Below are positions 47,034 to 55,798 of a stretch of 64,000 nucleotides of DNA, piece after piece. Every line of letters begins with the position of its first letter. The stretch's first letter is position 1. The position numbers were made by a program, and so were the translations under genes. Source of the stretch: JAGVSR01 sp963708775. Lineage in GTDB: Bacteria; Pseudomonadota; Alphaproteobacteria; Rhizobiales; Hyphomicrobiaceae. Under the pieces are notes generated by a model. The model searched no databases and was not told the DNA's origin. It saw nothing but the letters and a program-made list of their open reading frames with translations. The stretch is taken from assembly GCA_963708775.1 (NCBI GenBank), contig CAVPTI010000002.1:186001-250000 (forward strand), read 5' to 3'.

Positions 47034-48257
47034 TTAGAGGTTGGCCCAGCGCAGCGCCAGAAAAACCAGACTATCCATGCCGCGGCGCCAGACGGTAGCG
47101 GGCTCCACGTCTTCCATGGCGACGAGCGGCACTTCAGTCGTGGCGTTGGAGGTACTCGTCACGCGCAAGCGAGCGATCTCGTCGCCCTTCTTCACCGGCG
47201 GTTTCAAGGGACCATTATAGACGATTTCGGCCCGCAGCCTCTGGTTGGCGGGAAAACGCGGCAGGACGACGTTCAGAGGGCCACCGCCTTTAGCGGTTAG
47301 AGGGACATACAGTTGGGTACCGCCCCAGACGCGGGCGTGGCCGACTTCCGCATCCGCATCGAACAACGTGAAATTCGCGAAGCTGCGCTGACCCCATTCG
47401 AGCAACCGGCGCGCTTCCTCGCGGCGCTCTTTTTCGTCGGCCAAACCCATGACGACACCGATCAGGCGGCGCCCTTCGTTGACGGATGAAAAAACGATGC
47501 CGTAGCCGGCTTCTTTGGTATGGCCGGTTTTCAACCCGTCAACGGCAAGGGCTTCGTCACCAAGCAGCGGGTTGCGATTGTAGAATTTGTGCTTGCGATA
47601 GGCGAACTCGCGCTGGGCAAAGATTTTATATTGCTCGGGATGCTCGCGGATGATGTGGCGAGCGAGGAGTGCCAGTTCGCGCGCAGTCATCTGGTGCTCG
47701 GGATCATGCAGGCCTGTGGAATTGCGGAACGTGGATTTGGTGAGGCCGATGCGCCGGGCCTCCTCCTCCATCATTTTTGCAAAACCCTGCTCCGTTCCGC
47801 CGAGCGCCTCGGCCACCGCTATGGACGCATCGTTGCCAGACTGCACGATGATGCCCTGGATCAGTTCATCGACGCGCGCGCGCGTGTTGATGGGCACGAA
47901 CATCGCCGAAGTGCCGGATGGCGCGCCGCCCGTGCGCCAGGCGTATTCGCTCATCATGAATTCGTCTTCGGGCTTCACCTTGCCCTGCTTCATGGCCTGA
48001 AACAGAACTTCGAGCGTCATGAGCTTGCTCATGCTCGCGGGCGGGGCCAATTCGTCGGCGTTGAACTGAAAGAGAACGGAGCCGCTTTCCGCATCCATGA
48101 GGATGGCGCGCTTCGCACGGGTGGTGAACTCGCCGGAGGCCTGGGCCAGCGCGGGCGGCGCTTGCGCGAGGCCAAGAAGCAGAAGGCATGCGAGCAGCAG
48201 AGCGCTGCACAGCGTTGCCGCATGGCGGACGATCGATGGTGCTTCGCTTGAACCCAC
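47034..48257 (-). CDS. D-alanyl-D-alanine carboxypeptidase (PBP5/6 type)
   Basis: Periplasmic low-molecular-weight PBP that trims peptidoglycan stem peptides; 407 residues from GTG 48257, which has GAGGAG eight bases upstream. A signal peptide (ALLLACLLLLGLAQAPPALAQA) is followed by the three active-site motifs: S75-M-S-K78 in PPASMSKLM, SGN in IVQSGNDASIAV, and KTG in DGLKTGHTKEAGYG. The C-terminal PBP5-type beta-rich domain is present. An amphipathic membrane anchor is not obvious; the very end (VWRRGMDSLVFLALRWANL) could serve as one. Confidence 0.9.
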   Translation of the reverse strand: MGSSEAPSIVRHAATLCSALLLACLLLLGLAQAPPALAQASGEFTTRAKRAILMDAESGSVLFQFNADELAPPASMSKLMTLEVLFQAMKQGKVKPEDEFMMSEYAWRTGGAPSGTSAMFVPINTRARVDELIQGIIVQSGNDASIAVAEALGGTEQGFAKMMEEEARRIGLTKSTFRNSTGLHDPEHQMTARELALLARHIIREHPEQYKIFAQREFAYRKHKFYNRNPLLGDEALAVDGLKTGHTKEAGYGIVFSSVNEGRRLIGVVMGLADEKERREEARRLLEWGQRSFANFTLFDADAEVGHARVWGGTQLYVPLTAKGGGPLNVVLPRFPANQRLRAEIVYNGPLKPPVKKGDEIARLRVTSTSNATTEVPLVAMEDVEPATVWRRGMDSLVFLALRWANL

Positions 48258-48393
48258 GCGCTCGCTCCTCAGCGTTGGATGTCGGTATTCTGGGCTGATC
48301 ACGCGAAACTGCTGTGCCAATCTTTATGAGAGCGGCCGGGGCGGGGGTCAACCCTCGTGCGGACACAGTGTGGGAGCGCCGTGCCTTATGCGG

Positions 48394-49119
48394 TCACGGA
48401 GCGCTGCCGAGACCGGAGCGGCGGTGATCCATCACGGACCACGACGGGCTGGCGGCGCTGAACGGCGCGGGCACGGCTGGGGGCGAATACGGCTGCGTAC
48501 TATCGGCAATGCGGCGGCCGCCATACCACGGCTGGCTCGCAAGGAACTGTCGCTCGCGTCGGTCGTCGCCGTTCATGGGCGCGTGACCGGCGTAGCGTAC
48601 GCGCACCCGGCCGAGCCCCCTGCCCTTCGTTCCGAGCGCATCGGCCGCCGCGCGCGACAAGTCGATCACGCGATTGCCGACGTAGGGGCCGCGATCGTTG
48701 ACGCGAAGCAGGACGGTGCGGCCGTTCTCAAGATTGGTGACATAGACGTAGGTGGGCAGCGGCAATGTCGGATGGGCGGCGGTGAGGCGACGCATGTCGT
48801 AGATTTCACCGTTCGCAGTTTTGCGGCCGTGGAAGTCGTCACCATACCAGGATGCGATCCCGACCTCGTCTAGCCCCGGTTGTTCGCGCGGCGTGTACCA
48901 GCGTCCGCCGATCATGTACGGCTTGCCCAGCTTGTAGGTGCCACCGCCCTTCGGGATCGGATCGTTGGGGCCGTAGACACGGGGGCTCGAACTGACACCC
49001 CACTTTGGATCGGGACCGCCGGACGAGCAGGCGCCGAGAATTGCCACAGCTAGAACAGCGGCGAGCGCGGCCAGAGTTGGCGGGGAGAGGCTCGGCAGAG
49101 AGGATGCGGGGGTACGCAC
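48394..49119 (-). CDS. rlpA: RlpA family septal ring lytic transglycosylase (no SPOR domain)
   Basis: Lipoprotein of 241 residues. The signal peptide ends in a lipobox (ILGACSS). After a spacer (PYMIGGRWYTPREQPGLDEVG) comes the double-psi beta-barrel IASWYGDDFHGRKTANGE with the catalytic-region residues, and RVNDRGPYVGNRVIDLSRAAADALG. It cleaves denuded glycan strands at the septum in E. coli and Pseudomonas. The C-terminal SPOR domain that targets such strands is missing; a low-complexity tail ends the protein. Next to the carboxypeptidase gene on the same strand. Confidence 0.88.
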   Translation of the reverse strand: MRTPASSLPSLSPPTLAALAAVLAVAILGACSSGGPDPKWGVSSSPRVYGPNDPIPKGGGTYKLGKPYMIGGRWYTPREQPGLDEVGIASWYGDDFHGRKTANGEIYDMRRLTAAHPTLPLPTYVYVTNLENGRTVLLRVNDRGPYVGNRVIDLSRAAADALGTKGRGLGRVRVRYAGHAPMNGDDRRERQFLASQPWYGGRRIADSTQPYSPPAVPAPFSAASPSWSVMDHRRSGLGSAP

Positions 49120-49438
49120 GACATGGATCCCAAAGCCGGTGGGGCCGGCGCATAGCTTGATGGCCGCATCCTCGGGGAGGAGAGCGGCTTGGGCTAGGCT
49201 GCATCGTGGCGAATTGTGCTTAGCATCGGGTAAACTTTGGTTGGGTTATTCGCTCCGCAGGGGCGCTCCGCGGGGGCGGCGCATCGCGCCGGGTCGCCTT
49301 GCTCCCGGGCCTGCCGGCCCGCTTAACGCTCACGCGCGCCGGGTCCGCCTTGCTCCCACGGGCCTGCGGCCCGTTTTCAGTGCCGGACGACGCGGGGTGC
49401 TTGAGGCGCTGGGCCGTGACGCGTATAGGAGGCGCTTC
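49120..49438. other. Intergenic stretch between rlpA and tRNA-Ser
   Basis: No gene. It holds the rlpA promoter region at its left end and a pair of GC-rich imperfect repeats (described separately) at 49285-49377. The last 60 bases should contain the tRNA promoter. Confidence 0.4.
49285..49377 (+). repeat. Imperfect tandem repeat, second unit ending in a terminator-like hairpin
   Basis: Two units of about 40 bases, 49285-49324 and 49335-49377, share CGCGCCGGGT(C)CGCCTTGCTCCC followed by a GGGCCTG-CGGCCCG-type palindrome. In the second unit the palindrome is a perfect 7-bp stem (ACGGGCC TGC GGCCCGT, 49358-49374) followed by TTT. No plus-strand gene precedes it, so it may be an intergenic palindromic repeat family member rather than a working terminator. 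Confidence 0.55.
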
Positions 49439-49528
49439 GGAGGGATGGTCGAGTGGTTTAAGGCACCGGTCTTGAAAACCGGCGTGGGTGCAAGCCCACC
49501 GTGGGTTCAAATCCCACTCCCTCCGCCA
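49439..49528 (+). tRNA. tRNA-Ser (anticodon TGA), CCA encoded
   Basis: The acceptor stem GGAGGGA pairs with TCCCTCC (49518-49524), discriminator G, then CCA at 49526-49528. The anticodon arm CCGGT-CTTGAAA-ACCGG has TGA at 49473-49475. A long variable arm (CGTGGGTGCAAGCCCACC) marks a class II tRNA, and the T arm GTGGG-TTCAAAT-CCCAC is perfect. It reads UCA/UCG codons. Its 3' end is a typical integration site, and an integrase fragment lies 140 bases downstream. Confidence 0.97.
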
Positions 49529-49667
49529 TTTGGCCCGTATGGGCGTGTGCAAATCGTTTGATCTTCATCTTTTCCCCTGAACTTGTGCGACCCGGTGTTC
49601 CCGTGTGCGCCCGACACTGTATTGTGCCGGGGTGTGGATGCTCGCCCTGGCACAAATGAGGGGAACG

Positions 49668-49784
49668 ATGGCGCAGACTAACAATCGCCTGTCGGCTCGC
49701 GGTTTGCAGACGCTCTCAAAGACTGGACGTCATAGCGACGGTGGCGGCTTGTATCTGGTGGTGGAGGCGAGCGGCGCAAAACGC
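49668..49784 (+). pseudogene. N-terminal fragment of a P4-type tyrosine integrase
   Basis: From ATG 49668 the first 39 residues (RLSARGLQTLSKTGRHSDGG, then GLYLVVEASGAKR) match the arm-type DNA-binding start (DUF4102) of P4-like phage integrases. After GAKR the match ends abruptly at about 49784 and the frame soon closes, so only a tenth of a 400-residue integrase remains. The position just after a tRNA gene is where such integrases sit in genomic islands. It marks a former insertion whose rest has been deleted or moved. Confidence 0.72.
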
Positions 49785-49968
49785 GGGGCTTTCCCGCATC
49801 GAGCCTGTTGCATTACCTTGCCATTATCTTGCCATTCAATGCGGTGCCGGTTCCAGCATGCCTCCCGCTAGCTACTCCCCGGCTTAATTACGACCGATGA
49901 CTGTCATTGAACCTTGATGCTAGAAATACGTCTTTGCTCAGAATGTCTGTCTCGTGGAGCGAGCAAGA

Positions 49969-50271
49969 ATGAAGACATATGTAATCAATCTTGATCGTTG
50001 CACCGAAAGGATGCGCGCGATAGCGCAGAGATTGGAAGCGATCGGCATAGCATTTGAGCGCGTGCCGGCTGTGAACGGTTTAGATGTGCCAGCCGATCTG
50101 CGAGATCAGTTCTTTATCGACGACAGTGATTTCACGCGCCTAAGCGTCGGAGAAGTTGGCTGCTATGCTAGCCATTTAGTTGTTTTTCAAAAAATGCTTG
50201 CAGACGGGCTGCCGTGGGCTCTGATCCTTGAAGATGACGCAATCATATGTTTGATGATCCTGGTGCCTTAA
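49969..50271 (+). pseudogene. Truncated glycosyltransferase family 25 gene
   Basis: A 100-residue N-terminal piece of a family 25 glycosyltransferase (LPS-type). It has KTYVINLDRCTERM, FERVPAVNGLDVP, SVGEVGCYASHLVVFQKML and ALILEDDAI, which is the E-D-D metal-binding site. After that the frame reads ICLMILVP and stops, whereas the family continues for another 130-160 residues. The break at about 50247 coincides with unrelated sequence, so this is a true truncation by deletion or insertion rather than a one-base error. Codon use is more AT-rich than the neighbours. Confidence 0.7.
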
Positions 50272-50278
50272 AGCCCTG

Positions 50279-50398
50279 CATGGCTGCTGTGACTTCGCCT
50301 TGGCGCGGATCGTCTATATCGCCGTCGGCTTGTCGGCAGCCTATTGCTTGAGCATACTGCCGATTGTCGCGCGCGAGCCCGTGAGGTCGCGCGTGTGA
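50279..50398 (+). pseudogene. Possible C-terminal fragment of a DUF378-like small membrane protein
   Basis: One frame gives a hydrophobic tail, ARIVYIAVGLSAAYCLSILP followed by IVAREP, resembling the last helix of DUF378 proteins (RIVYVLVGLAALY). It has no start codon or first half. The match is short and the call is tentative. Confidence 0.25.
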
Positions 50399-50477
50399 TG
50401 GGCCGTCGCTGACTGGCCGTGGGCCGTCCGCGCGCGGCACGCGCGATGCCAGGTTCTTTGCAGGTAACGGCTGGCAA

Positions 50478-51122
50478 TTATCGCTTTGAGGTGGCCAGAC
50501 CGCGTGCGCAGCACCCGCGCACGCGGTCGTCGGCTGAGCAAAATTTCGTTCCATACCTCGCTTTGATGGATGGGATGACCCGATCATGGTCGGCAATGAG
50601 AAAGAGGCTGCGGCCATCCAGATTATCTAGATTCTCAGCCGGGTTGAGCGGGCCCAGCGCCGAATAAAAATGAGGACGCTGATACCCTCGCTCTTCTGCG
50701 GCTTGCCTTATGGCCGCTGCACTCGGGCTCTCCCAGATCATGTCTTCTCCGCGTGCGGCCCCGCAGATCGAAAGCAGGGGTGCTCGAAACACGTTGGCGA
50801 CATAGGTGGCCGCAACGGTTCCGAGGCTGAAGCCGACGATCAGCGGCGGATCGGGCTGCGATCTGTTTTGAATGAGATCGACCGCATCCGAGATTATGCG
50901 GCGAAAAGCGACCACACTCTCGACGGGGTCGGCGCAGACCGCGCGCGTGGGCGTTTCATAGCAAGCGGCGAATGGTAGAGCTAATAATCCGCAGGCACGC
51001 GCAAGCAGGTAGGGCGTACTCCAGGGGAGAAAATAGATCACATTGCTTTCTGGCTTGCCAAGTTTACGCGCTACACCAGATGTTCCGATCTGCAGGTTGA
51101 TATCAGAAAGCATCCCCCACAA
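50478..51122 (-). pseudogene. Alpha/beta-hydrolase-like gene, 3' end lost
   Basis: From an ATG near 51122 or 51113 the frame encodes about 195 plausible residues: NVIYFLPWSTPYLLARACGLL, a G-x-S-x-G nucleophile elbow in LIVGFSLGTVAATYVANVF, and SLFLIADHDRVIP, the usual acid-residue strand. The catalytic histidine that should follow is missing: from about 50545 the frame reads DDRVRGCCARGLATSKR, which looks unrelated. So the 3' end was probably removed by the same rearrangement that left fragments on its left. Only a small end is missing, so some product may still be made. Confidence 0.55.
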
Positions 51123-51202
51123 CCAACTTCATTGGCCATTGTTCCAGCCGTTGCGAGGGACAGGACGCTCCGCCGACATCAGCATTCGACTTCATTCATA
51201 AA

Positions 51203-52936
51203 TTAGCGGGCTTGGACGAGGCCTGAGTCGATGAGACGGCGGTGGAACTTGAGCATGGCGCCATCCGGACAGCCATCGTAGCGGCCCTTGCACAGGTTCA
51301 TAAGGCGGCGGCGTTCCAGATAGCTGTCGGAGAGCGGCACACCGGCCGATTGCAGAATTACGGTGCTGAGGAAGGGGACGTCGAGCATGTCGACATCGGG
51401 CAGGCGAGGCGTCGGGTAATTGATGCCCTCAACGCTATAGTACGTCAGGAAGCCCGGTGATCCGCGGGTGATGGCAACATCTTCGGCGGCATCGACGTTG
51501 CCGTAGCCAAGGTAGTGGCGGGTTGCGATCGGTTGATGGTCGCCGTACTGGACCAGCAGGATCGGCTCGCCGGGGAAACGGGCAGCGAGCTGACGCTTCA
51601 ACTCCTCCAGATCAATGCGCGCCATGGAAAGGCGGCGCAGGTATTCGTGCATTTCCGGAAGAGTGCCAGGTGCACCACCCGGTACGTCGACCTCGGGATG
51701 ATAGGGCTCAGGTAGGGGCCGTGGGCCGACATCGTGATGAGGTACGTGAAGAGTGGCTGGTCGCTCGATTTGATATGAGACGAGAGCAGGTTCAGCAGCG
51801 TGCCGTAGTAGAAATGGTCGCGTTCGCTCGCCGTTTTCGCGCCTTGCGCCTTCTTGTCGAAGATCTCAGGGATGCCGGCGGCTTTGTAGAACTTGCCGTT
51901 AGAGACGAAATTTTCTGAGAGCGGGTAGATCACGGTGTTGCGATAGCCGCAGCGCGCGAGGGCTTCAGGCAGCGTGTCGTGGACGCGGCCCGCCATCAGG
52001 GACTGGACGAACGGGCGCATGCCGCCAAACGAATAGGTCGAGACGCCGGCGAGGATGGAGAATTCGGTCAGCCACGAGGCACCGCCGTACGTTTCGACGC
52101 GCATCTTGCGCAGCGAGCCGTCACCGGATCGGAACATCGCGTCGATGCGCTTGTCGTAACCCAACTGCGGGAAGTATTCGGGCGGAACCACAGACTCCTG
52201 GTGGATCAGGAGGATGTGCGGCCGTTTGCCGGCGCGTGGAGCAAGTGGCGGGAACGGTGAATAGGGGTCCGGGAGCTGCGTCGGCGGCGTCGATCAGCTG
52301 GCCGCGCCACAGGGTCTCGATCGTTTCGGGCATGGACGAGTAGAAGGTCGAGACGACGAGGTCTTCCCAGTATTGCTGGGTATGGCGGCGTTCGCCCTTC
52401 ATGGCGGCCGTCCAACCGGTGACGACGGCGAAAGCGAGCATCAGGGGAATGGCCACGCGCCGGCGAATGCGCGTTGTATCCAAGGCATAGGCGGCGGCGA
52501 GGGCGACGGCGAACAGGGCCAAGGCTGCCAGCAGCAGGATCAGTTGCGCCCGGTAGGATGCCCAGAGGAACGACAAGGTTGAGGTGGACGATAAATAGAA
52601 CACAAGATCATAGGCATGAACCGACATGTTCATCGCCTGATGCTTGGCAGCGGCCGCTTGGACCACAATGGTGACCAGCAGGGTCAGAAAGACAGTTGCC
52701 ACCAGCAGACGGCGGGTCAGCGATACGATCGCAAAAACGATAAAGAGCGAGGCGCTCCAGACATAAGCCAGATGCCAGCCGGACCCCTCGAACCTGCGGA
52801 AATAGTCGCCGACCCCGATGATGGCGAGCACGGTGATGATGCTGACGGCGCGCCGCCCGAGTTGCCAGCGGGCCACGGCGCGTGAGGGCTGTGCCTCGAT
52901 CAGCGATCGGGGGTGAACGACTGTTCGATCAGCCAT
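51203..52936 (-). CDS. LTA synthase-like sulfatase-family membrane protein, two frameshifts
   Basis: Membrane enzyme of the alkaline-phosphatase/sulfatase superfamily, about 575 residues when repaired. Five hydrophobic helices fill the N-terminal third (VSIITVLAIIGVGDYF, LLLAALALFAVALAAAYAL and others). The catalytic domain follows with PHILLIHQESVVPPEYFPQL, YGGASWLTEFSILAG (likely nucleophile region), TYLITMSAHGPYLSP and ILLVQYGDHQPI (metal ligands). Relatives transfer phosphoglycerol to teichoic acids, glucans or lipids; in a Gram-negative an MdoB-like role on periplasmic glucans is plausible. One extra base in the G run 52271-52273 and one lost base at 51695-51697 split it into three frames. 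Confidence 0.82.
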
Positions 52937-53286
52937 TGGTTCCGGTTGCAGGACGTCTTGATGACGGAAGTTCGCAACATGAGGTCGCCCGAAGCCTCAT
53001 GTCGTATAACTGTCATAATCGATAGCTGTTCCGCTGCGTAGTCTGTTTTATCCCTAACGCCCGGCTTTATATTTTCGAGAAGCCAACCGATGTCGCCTCA
53101 TTTCCGTCCCTACTCTCAATTTGCACGCTCAACAGCGGAACACCTCACCCGAGGGACGAGCCGGACCTCTTTCATGCGGAGTGAAACGCTATAAGGTGGC
53201 GCGCCACAGCGGGGCCGGACGGCGATTGCCGGCACCAGCGAACTGCATTTCTGGGGGAGACCCCATACTGGGGAGACCGGCGCCGC
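52937..53286. other. Divergent intergenic stretch with an inverted repeat
   Basis: No gene is seen. The region separates the LTA-synthase-like gene from the DUF485-actP operon and must carry both promoters. An 8-bp inverted repeat with a 10-base spacer (ACATGAGG / CCTCATGT) lies at 52977-53002 and could be an operator. An AT-rich stretch (TTTATATTTTCG) near 53066-53077 is a possible -10 region for the acetate genes. Confidence 0.4.
52977..53002. repeat. Inverted repeat ACATGAGG-N10-CCTCATGT
   Basis: A perfect 8-bp palindrome arm pair, 40 bases upstream of the LTA-synthase-like start on the minus strand. The layout suits a dimeric repressor site or a small leader hairpin. No match to a known operator is claimed. 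Confidence 0.4.
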
Positions 53287-53604
53287 ATGTCCGAGGAGCA
53301 TGACGATCTCATTCGCCGCGTCCGATCTGATCCCCGCTTTCATGATCTGGTGCGCCGACGGGCTCGGCTGGCCTGGTTCCTGTCGGGCCTGATGATCGTG
53401 ATCTATTTCGGATTTGTGCTCACCATCGCATATTTTCCAGAGCTGCTGTCGCGATCGCTCGCCGGCGGCGTGACCACCGTGGGAATTCCCGTCGGTGTTG
53501 GTGTGATCGTGTCGGCCTTCGTGCTGACCGGCATCTATGTGGCACGGGCCAACACGGCTTTCGATGATCTGACAAAGGAGATCATCGAAAGGCAGCAGCC
53601 ATGA
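53287..53604 (+). CDS. DUF485 family membrane protein
   Basis: Small inner-membrane protein of 105 residues with two helices (LAWFLSGLMIVIYFGFVLTIAYF and VGIPVGVGVIVSAFVLTGIYVARA). The N-terminal DPRFHDLVRRRARLAW and the end (FDDLTKEIIE) are typical of DUF485 (YjcH). It is always paired with the acetate symporter ActP, and here its stop overlaps the actP ATG (ATGA). It may assist assembly or regulation of the symporter. Confidence 0.9.
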   Translation: MSEEHDDLIRRVRSDPRFHDLVRRRARLAWFLSGLMIVIYFGFVLTIAYFPELLSRSLAGGVTTVGIPVGVGVIVSAFVLTGIYVARANTAFDDLTKEIIERQQP

Positions 53605-55307
53605 CGGCAATTTGCGTCGCCCTGGTTTCGGGGGTGTTCGCGATCCTCGGTGCGTCGGCGACGGCGGCACTGGCCGACAGCATCCATGTTGCCGGCAAGT
53701 CGGATCTCAATCCTGAAGCGATTGCGATGTTCCTGATCTTCGTCCTCGCGACGCTCGGGATTACCAAATGGGCGGCAGCGCGGACCAAATCGGCTGCGGA
53801 TTTTTACGCGGCGGGCGGCGGGATTACCGGCTTTCAAAACGGCCTGGCGATTGCCGGCGACTACATGTCGGCAGCCTCGTTCCTGGGCATTTCCGGGCTC
53901 GTTTTCGCCAACGGCTACGACGGGCTCATCTACTCCGTCGGGTGGCTGGTGGGCTGGCCGATCGTCCTGTTCCTCATTGCCGAACGGCTGCGCAATCTAG
54001 GGAAGTATACATTCGCAGACGTGGCGGCCTTTCGGCTGCAGCCGACGCCGATTCGCATTCTGTCGGCGACCGGCACGCTCGTGGTGGTCGCGTTCTATCT
54101 GATCGCGCAGATGGTGGGCGCGGGCAAACTCATCCAGACCCTGTTTGGTCTCGACTATCTGTATGCCGTGATCATCGTCGGGCTGTTGATGATCATCTAT
54201 GTCGCCTTCGGAGGCATGGTGGCGACGACCTGGGTGCAGATCATCAAAGCCTGCATGCTGCTCGGCGGGGCAACCTTCATGGCGCTGATGGTGCTCGCCA
54301 AGTTCAACTTCTCGCCGGAAGCCATGTTTCAGCGGGCGACGGAGGTGCATCCGAACGGAGCGGCTATCATGGGACCAGGCGCCCTCGTCAAGGATCCGAT
54401 ATCCACCCTGTCTCTGGGACTGGCGCTGATGTTCGGGACGGCGGGCCTGCCGCACATCCTGATGCGGTTCTTTACCGTTGCGGATGCGAAAGCCGCGCGC
54501 AAGAGCGTCTTCTACGCCACGGGCTTCATCGGCTACTTCTATATTCTCACTTTCATCATCGGCTTCGGCGCGATCACGCTCCTGTTGCAGGACCCCACCT
54601 ACTTCAAGGCGGGCGCACTGCCGGCGGCGAACGGAAGCTATTCTCCGGCCGACATGATCGGCTCGGGCAATATGTCGGCTGTGCACCTGTCACAAGCGGT
54701 GGGCGGGTCGCTGTTCCTGGGTTTCATTTCGGCTGTGGCGTTCGCCACTATTCTCGCTGTCGTGGCAGGGCTGACGCTCGCCGGTGCGACCGCGGTCAGC
54801 CACGATCTCTATGCCTCCGTGATCGCACGGGGTCAGGTGAATGAGCATCAGGAGATCCGGTTGTCGCGTATCGCTGCGGTGGTGATCGGATGCTTCGCGA
54901 TCTTTCTGGGATACGTTTTCGAGAACCAGAACGTCGCCTTCATGGTCGGGCTTGCATTCGCCATCGCGGCCAGCTGCAATTTCCCCGTCCTTGCCATGAG
55001 CATGTTCTGGAAGGGCACGACGACGCGAGGGGCGTTCGTCGGCGGCTTTCTTGGTCTCATCAGTGCGACCGTCATGGTCGTGCTCAGTCCGTCTGTTTGG
55101 GAAAAAACCTTGGGGTATCCTTCCGGATCGGCCCTCTTTCCCTATGATAATCCGGCGCTGTTCTCGATGACGATCGCGTTTGCCGGAATTTGGCTCTTCT
55201 CGATCACCGATCGCAGTCAGTCCGCGGATGATGAGAGAGCGGCTTTCGAGGCGCAGTACGTTCGGTCGGAGACGGGTATCGGCGCATCGGGAGCGGCGGC
55301 GCACTAG
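53601..55307 (+). CDS. actP: Cation/acetate symporter
   Basis: Solute:sodium symporter of 568 residues taking up acetate and similar small carboxylates. A cleavable-looking N-terminal segment (CVALVSGVFAILGASATAALA) is followed by about thirteen helices. Family motifs include DFYAAGGGITGFQNGLAIAGDYMSAASFLGISG in the first helices, and LMFGTAGLPHILMRFFTV, which is characteristic of ActP. With the ACS/GNAT protein elsewhere in the window, acetate metabolism is well represented. A strong terminator follows. Confidence 0.93.
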   Translation: MTAICVALVSGVFAILGASATAALADSIHVAGKSDLNPEAIAMFLIFVLATLGITKWAAARTKSAADFYAAGGGITGFQNGLAIAGDYMSAASFLGISGLVFANGYDGLIYSVGWLVGWPIVLFLIAERLRNLGKYTFADVAAFRLQPTPIRILSATGTLVVVAFYLIAQMVGAGKLIQTLFGLDYLYAVIIVGLLMIIYVAFGGMVATTWVQIIKACMLLGGATFMALMVLAKFNFSPEAMFQRATEVHPNGAAIMGPGALVKDPISTLSLGLALMFGTAGLPHILMRFFTVADAKAARKSVFYATGFIGYFYILTFIIGFGAITLLLQDPTYFKAGALPAANGSYSPADMIGSGNMSAVHLSQAVGGSLFLGFISAVAFATILAVVAGLTLAGATAVSHDLYASVIARGQVNEHQEIRLSRIAAVVIGCFAIFLGYVFENQNVAFMVGLAFAIAASCNFPVLAMSMFWKGTTTRGAFVGGFLGLISATVMVVLSPSVWEKTLGYPSGSALFPYDNPALFSMTIAFAGIWLFSITDRSQSADDERAAFEAQYVRSETGIGASGAAAH

Positions 55308-55320
55308 ATCTATCGACGCA

Positions 55321-55357
55321 AAAACGCCGGAGCGTGTTTGGACCGCTCCGGCGTTTT
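55321..55357. terminator. Bidirectional rho-independent terminator
   Basis: A 14-bp perfect stem, AAAACGCCGGAGCG / CGCTCCGGCGTTTT, with a nine-base loop. A- and T-runs at the two ends allow it to work both ways. It separates actP (plus) from the convergent small stress protein gene (minus). Confidence 0.92.
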
Positions 55358-55377
55358 CTCTATCAAGTTCGTCGCTG

Positions 55378-55638
55378 TTACCAGCGGCGGCGATCCATCT
55401 TCCAAAGCGCGCCGATGATCAGACCGGCTGCCGCGACGGCCGCCAAGCTCAGCATGGGCTGCTCGCGGACCGTCCGATCAACGGACGACATCACCTGGCG
55501 CCCCTGTTCGGCTGCATTGCGTGCCATATGTTCGGCGCTGTCGAGCGTGCGGTCCATCTGACGGCTCGCGGCATCGCTGAGGCCAGCCGCGCGTTCGGAC
55601 AGATCGCTCGCCGAACCTCCATAGGTGGTCGTTGCCAT
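55378..55638 (-). CDS. Small membrane-anchored stress protein (DUF883/ElaB-like)
   Basis: An 86-residue protein from ATG 55638: a polar helical part (LSERAAGLSDAASRQMDRTL) with coiled-coil character, then one C-terminal membrane helix (LSLAAVAAAGLIIGALWKM) and a basic end DRRRW. This layout matches ElaB/YqjD/DUF883 proteins, which sit in the inner membrane and may bind ribosomes in stationary phase; the family assignment is by layout. A perfect EcfG-type promoter lies about 97 bases upstream, so it belongs to the general stress response. Confidence 0.75.
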   Translation of the reverse strand: MATTTYGGSASDLSERAAGLSDAASRQMDRTLDSAEHMARNAAEQGRQVMSSVDRTVREQPMLSLAAVAAAGLIIGALWKMDRRRW

Positions 55639-55734
55639 GCCATGCTCTCCTGTGTTGGCATTGAAGAAACTCACTCGAACCCGGGCCTGATCTGCCGACG
55701 GCAAATCGTATGGCGCGCAGGTTCGGTGCTGATC

Positions 55735-55759
55735 AACGAATGACGGGGCTTCCAGTTCC
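55735..55759 (-). promoter_or_regulatory. EcfG (general stress sigma) promoter
   Basis: On the minus strand: GGAAC (55755-55759), exactly 16 bases, CGTT (55735-55738). This is the full alphaproteobacterial EcfG consensus. It points to the ElaB-like gene at 55638 and stands back-to-back with the plus-strand promoter at 55767. Confidence 0.85.
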
Positions 55760-55766
55760 CTGAGGT

Positions 55767-55791
55767 GGAACGCTACGGCCCCGCTCGCGTT
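55767..55791 (+). promoter_or_regulatory. EcfG (general stress sigma) promoter
   Basis: GGAAC (55767-55771), 16 bases, CGTT (55788-55791), a perfect match. Transcription would start at about 55797-55799, at or next to the ATG of the DUF421 gene (55799), implying a leaderless or nearly leaderless mRNA unless translation begins further in. Confidence 0.85.
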
Positions 55792-55798
55792 CCAGGGC

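Noticed and set aside
50400..50545. Possible insertion-sequence end (stretch reading CGGCTGGCAATTATCGCTTT)
   Set aside because: It reminded me of IS21-type ends, but there is no transposase and no inverted partner, so it cannot be supported.
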